Part shown: one piece after another, positions 62,307-64,000 of the stretch
How positions within the stretch are numbered: position 1 is the stretch's first letter
Layout: every line of letters starts with the position of its first letter
Origin: Paramacrobiotus metropolitanus
Taxonomy: Eukaryota; Tardigrada; Eutardigrada; Parachela; Macrobiotidae
Direction: 5' to 3'
DNA: 64,000 bases
Assembly: GCF_019649055.1 (NCBI RefSeq)
Contig: NW_026570286.1
Location: forward strand, 620,001-684,000
Position numbers and translations under genes: made by a program
The notes under the pieces: model-generated
What the model saw: the letters and a program-made list of their open reading frames with translations, nothing else
What the model was told of the DNA's origin: nothing
Databases searched by the model: none

Positions 62307-63906
62307 TTATTCGTTGTTACTGGAATCCGCATCGTGCGATCGAATAATATGGTTATCGTCGGCGTCAGAACGAGGCACAAACATGTGCTTAGGGCTGAGA
62401 AATTTGGGCGGAAGCGGTGGTTCGTTCGGGTCAGGAGTTCGGAGATCCAGACCGTGCTCCGTGTCGAAATACGAATGCTGCATGGCACCACGGCACGTAA
62501 TGCGGTCTTGTGGATTATAAAGGAACATGCGCTAAAAACCAAAACATTTGTTGCACATAAAAAATGAAACATGAAAATGCACATGAAAATCAAATTAATT
62601 TCGTTCTATGTTAGCAAATCGCATTTCATACTGGTGATGATTACAGTACACATCAAGCCGCGAAGAAACTGCGAAACTAACCAAAACACTGAACATAGCA
62701 CATCTTACTGAATGTGTGCGGCTCAATGATGCAATTAAGGTCCCTAATTCATACGAGTAAAATCATAAATATGGAAACATACAGAGAACTGCAATATTTA
62801 ATTCCGTAAGAGACTGAATAACGCTGATTGTAATTTACAATCAACGTTTAGTTTACAATTTGTAAACCAAACTTGCAAACTAATTAATTTATACCAAATG
62901 AATACCTCATATCACAAAAATACCGTATGATCTCCGATATCCTCTTTTTCCGAACATTTTACACAAAATTTAACAGAAAAGAACACTACTTCGTACTTAC
63001 TTTCAGCAGATCAACAGCCACGTCCGGGGCGTGCTTTGCTACTTCCTTCCAACTTCTCGGTTTCCACTTCGGAAATACTTCACTGTAATGCCGGAGATGC
63101 ACGATTTCTTCCCACATCTCCTTGCTCGGCGTTCCGAATGCTTGAAATATCATGTGCAGTGCTCGGATCTCCGAGTCGGGATCAAAGGGCGGATCATTCT
63201 CGAATAATTCGATAATTATTACACCCATACTCCAAATGTCCACTACAAAAAACCCATATTGTTTATACAATTACATGCGCAATTCCACTATTCCAGCCCA
63301 ATTACCAGACGGATCATAAATATCCGCGCCCAGTAGTAATTCCGGACATCGGTACCATAGCGTAACAACCTGGAATTCAAAACTGTTTTAAATCTGCCAA
63401 ATAAGTATTTCCTTACTAATGCGATAGGTTTCTCTTTTGTGATTCCTTACTTCGTTAGTCATAATTTTCAGTGGACACGTATAATGCCGTGCCAAACCGA
63501 AATCGGCGATTTTAACGACGGAATGCTTGATGTCCACTAACACGTTCTGCGGCTTCATATCGCGATGGACAATGTGGCGCGCATGTACATAGGCCAAACC
63601 ATTCAACATTTGGTAGCTAAATCGCTACGAATTGGAAAATATATATGTAATTGTTTTCATAAGGTGCACTCGACTGGATTTTCCACTGTGATTCAGCTTA
63701 CACGAATCAGATCTGCGGGCATGCGCTTGTAGCGCGAAATCATCTTTGTCTGATAATCACGCAGGTCCATGTCGAGAAATTCGAATACCAGCAACAAGTG
63801 CTGATCCGTGGTCAGCACGTCCAGTAAATTAACGATGTTTTTATGGTGCAATTCACCCAGAAATGTGATCTCACGCAGCGCTACACTGGGCAAACCTTGT
63901 TCATCT
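62307..63906 (-). CDS. CDK1-like cyclin-dependent kinase, N-terminus beyond window
   Basis: Five exons on the minus strand, 63906-63702, 63624-63451, 63369-63306, 63242-63001 and 62531-62307, join in phase. The Gly-rich loop and catalytic Lys lie outside the window. Visible motifs are a PSTAIRE-type helix reading [13 protein letters not shown], the HRD loop [21 protein letters not shown] in [11 protein letters not shown], the activation segment [28 protein letters not shown] and FPKWKPRSW. The last three resemble CDK1/CDK2 most. The C-terminus extends about 40 residues past the usual CDK1 end ([15 protein letters not shown] to DSSNNE). The family drives cell-cycle transitions with cyclins. 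With PSVALRE in place of PSTAIRE, I cannot say which CDK subclass it is, so I give no symbol. A truncated twin lies at 40191-41130. Confidence 0.9.
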
Positions 63907-64000
63907 CTGTAAACGAGCACGTCGCTAAAAATTTATCTAACAAAAACACATCTGCTTTAGAAATTATGAGCTGCAAAATGCGAATCTTTGGTATCTGCAC

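Larger units (their letters stand above)
61010..63313. repeat. Right copy of the SMG9/CDK segmental duplication
   Basis: Homologous to 38213-41213 in the same orientation. From 61566 onward the two are nearly identical, including UTRs and introns. The 5' side is more diverged and carries two deletions plus a small inserted element. Beyond about 63313 this copy continues into further CDK exons that the left copy lacks. Confidence 0.92.

Overview
This is eukaryotic DNA from an animal. Nearly every gene is split by short GT-AG introns, and the reading frame closes across them when the exons are joined by hand. The gene set is metazoan: COMMD2, CDT1, ABHD11, CHID1, a NEDD4-type HECT ligase, FKRP, UTP15, the axonemal dynein chain DNAI2, a DRAM-family protein, SMG9, BUD23, VPS37 and a CDK1-like kinase. 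An axonemal dynein chain implies motile cilia or flagellated sperm. The compact layout, with roughly one gene per 4-5 kb, suggests a small invertebrate. I cannot name the phylum from sequence alone. A tardigrade is one guess.

Left part (1-36.4 kb): this is ordinary gene space. It holds the tail of an unrecognised gene, then COMMD2(-)/CDT1(+), ABHD11(-)/CHID1(+), NEDD4-like(+), FKRP(-)/UTP15(+), DNAI2(+) and DRAM-like(+). Three pairs are head-to-head with spacers of about 0.4-0.8 kb. BUD23/VPS37 further right makes a fourth. NEDD4-like and FKRP converge. There is no operon logic. Shared themes are ubiquitin and replication control (NEDD4, CDT1, COMMD2), ribosome biogenesis (UTP15, BUD23), endolysosomal trafficking (VPS37, DRAM, COMMD2) and glycan biology (FKRP, CHID1).

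Right part (36.4-64 kb): this is a rearranged, transposon-rich region bracketed by two direct copies of a SMG9(+)/CDK(-) segment about 22 kb apart. The left copy has complete SMG9 and a CDK reduced to two 3' exons. The right copy has a broken SMG9 and a CDK that continues off the window. Between them lie a LINE fragment, a hAT-like element (42748-46706) with long inverted ends and an 8-bp target duplication, a decayed retrotransposon copy nested inside it with its own poly(A) and candidate target duplication, an orphan ORF with a PD-(D/E)xK-like pattern, BUD23, a VPS37 with an in-frame stop and a frameshift, a nearly intact retrotransposon with a restriction-like endonuclease pattern, and an unrecognised three-exon gene.

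All exon borders were placed by eye from splice dinucleotides, frame closure and remembered family sequence. None has transcript support. I found no convincing RNA gene, CRISPR array or prokaryotic feature.
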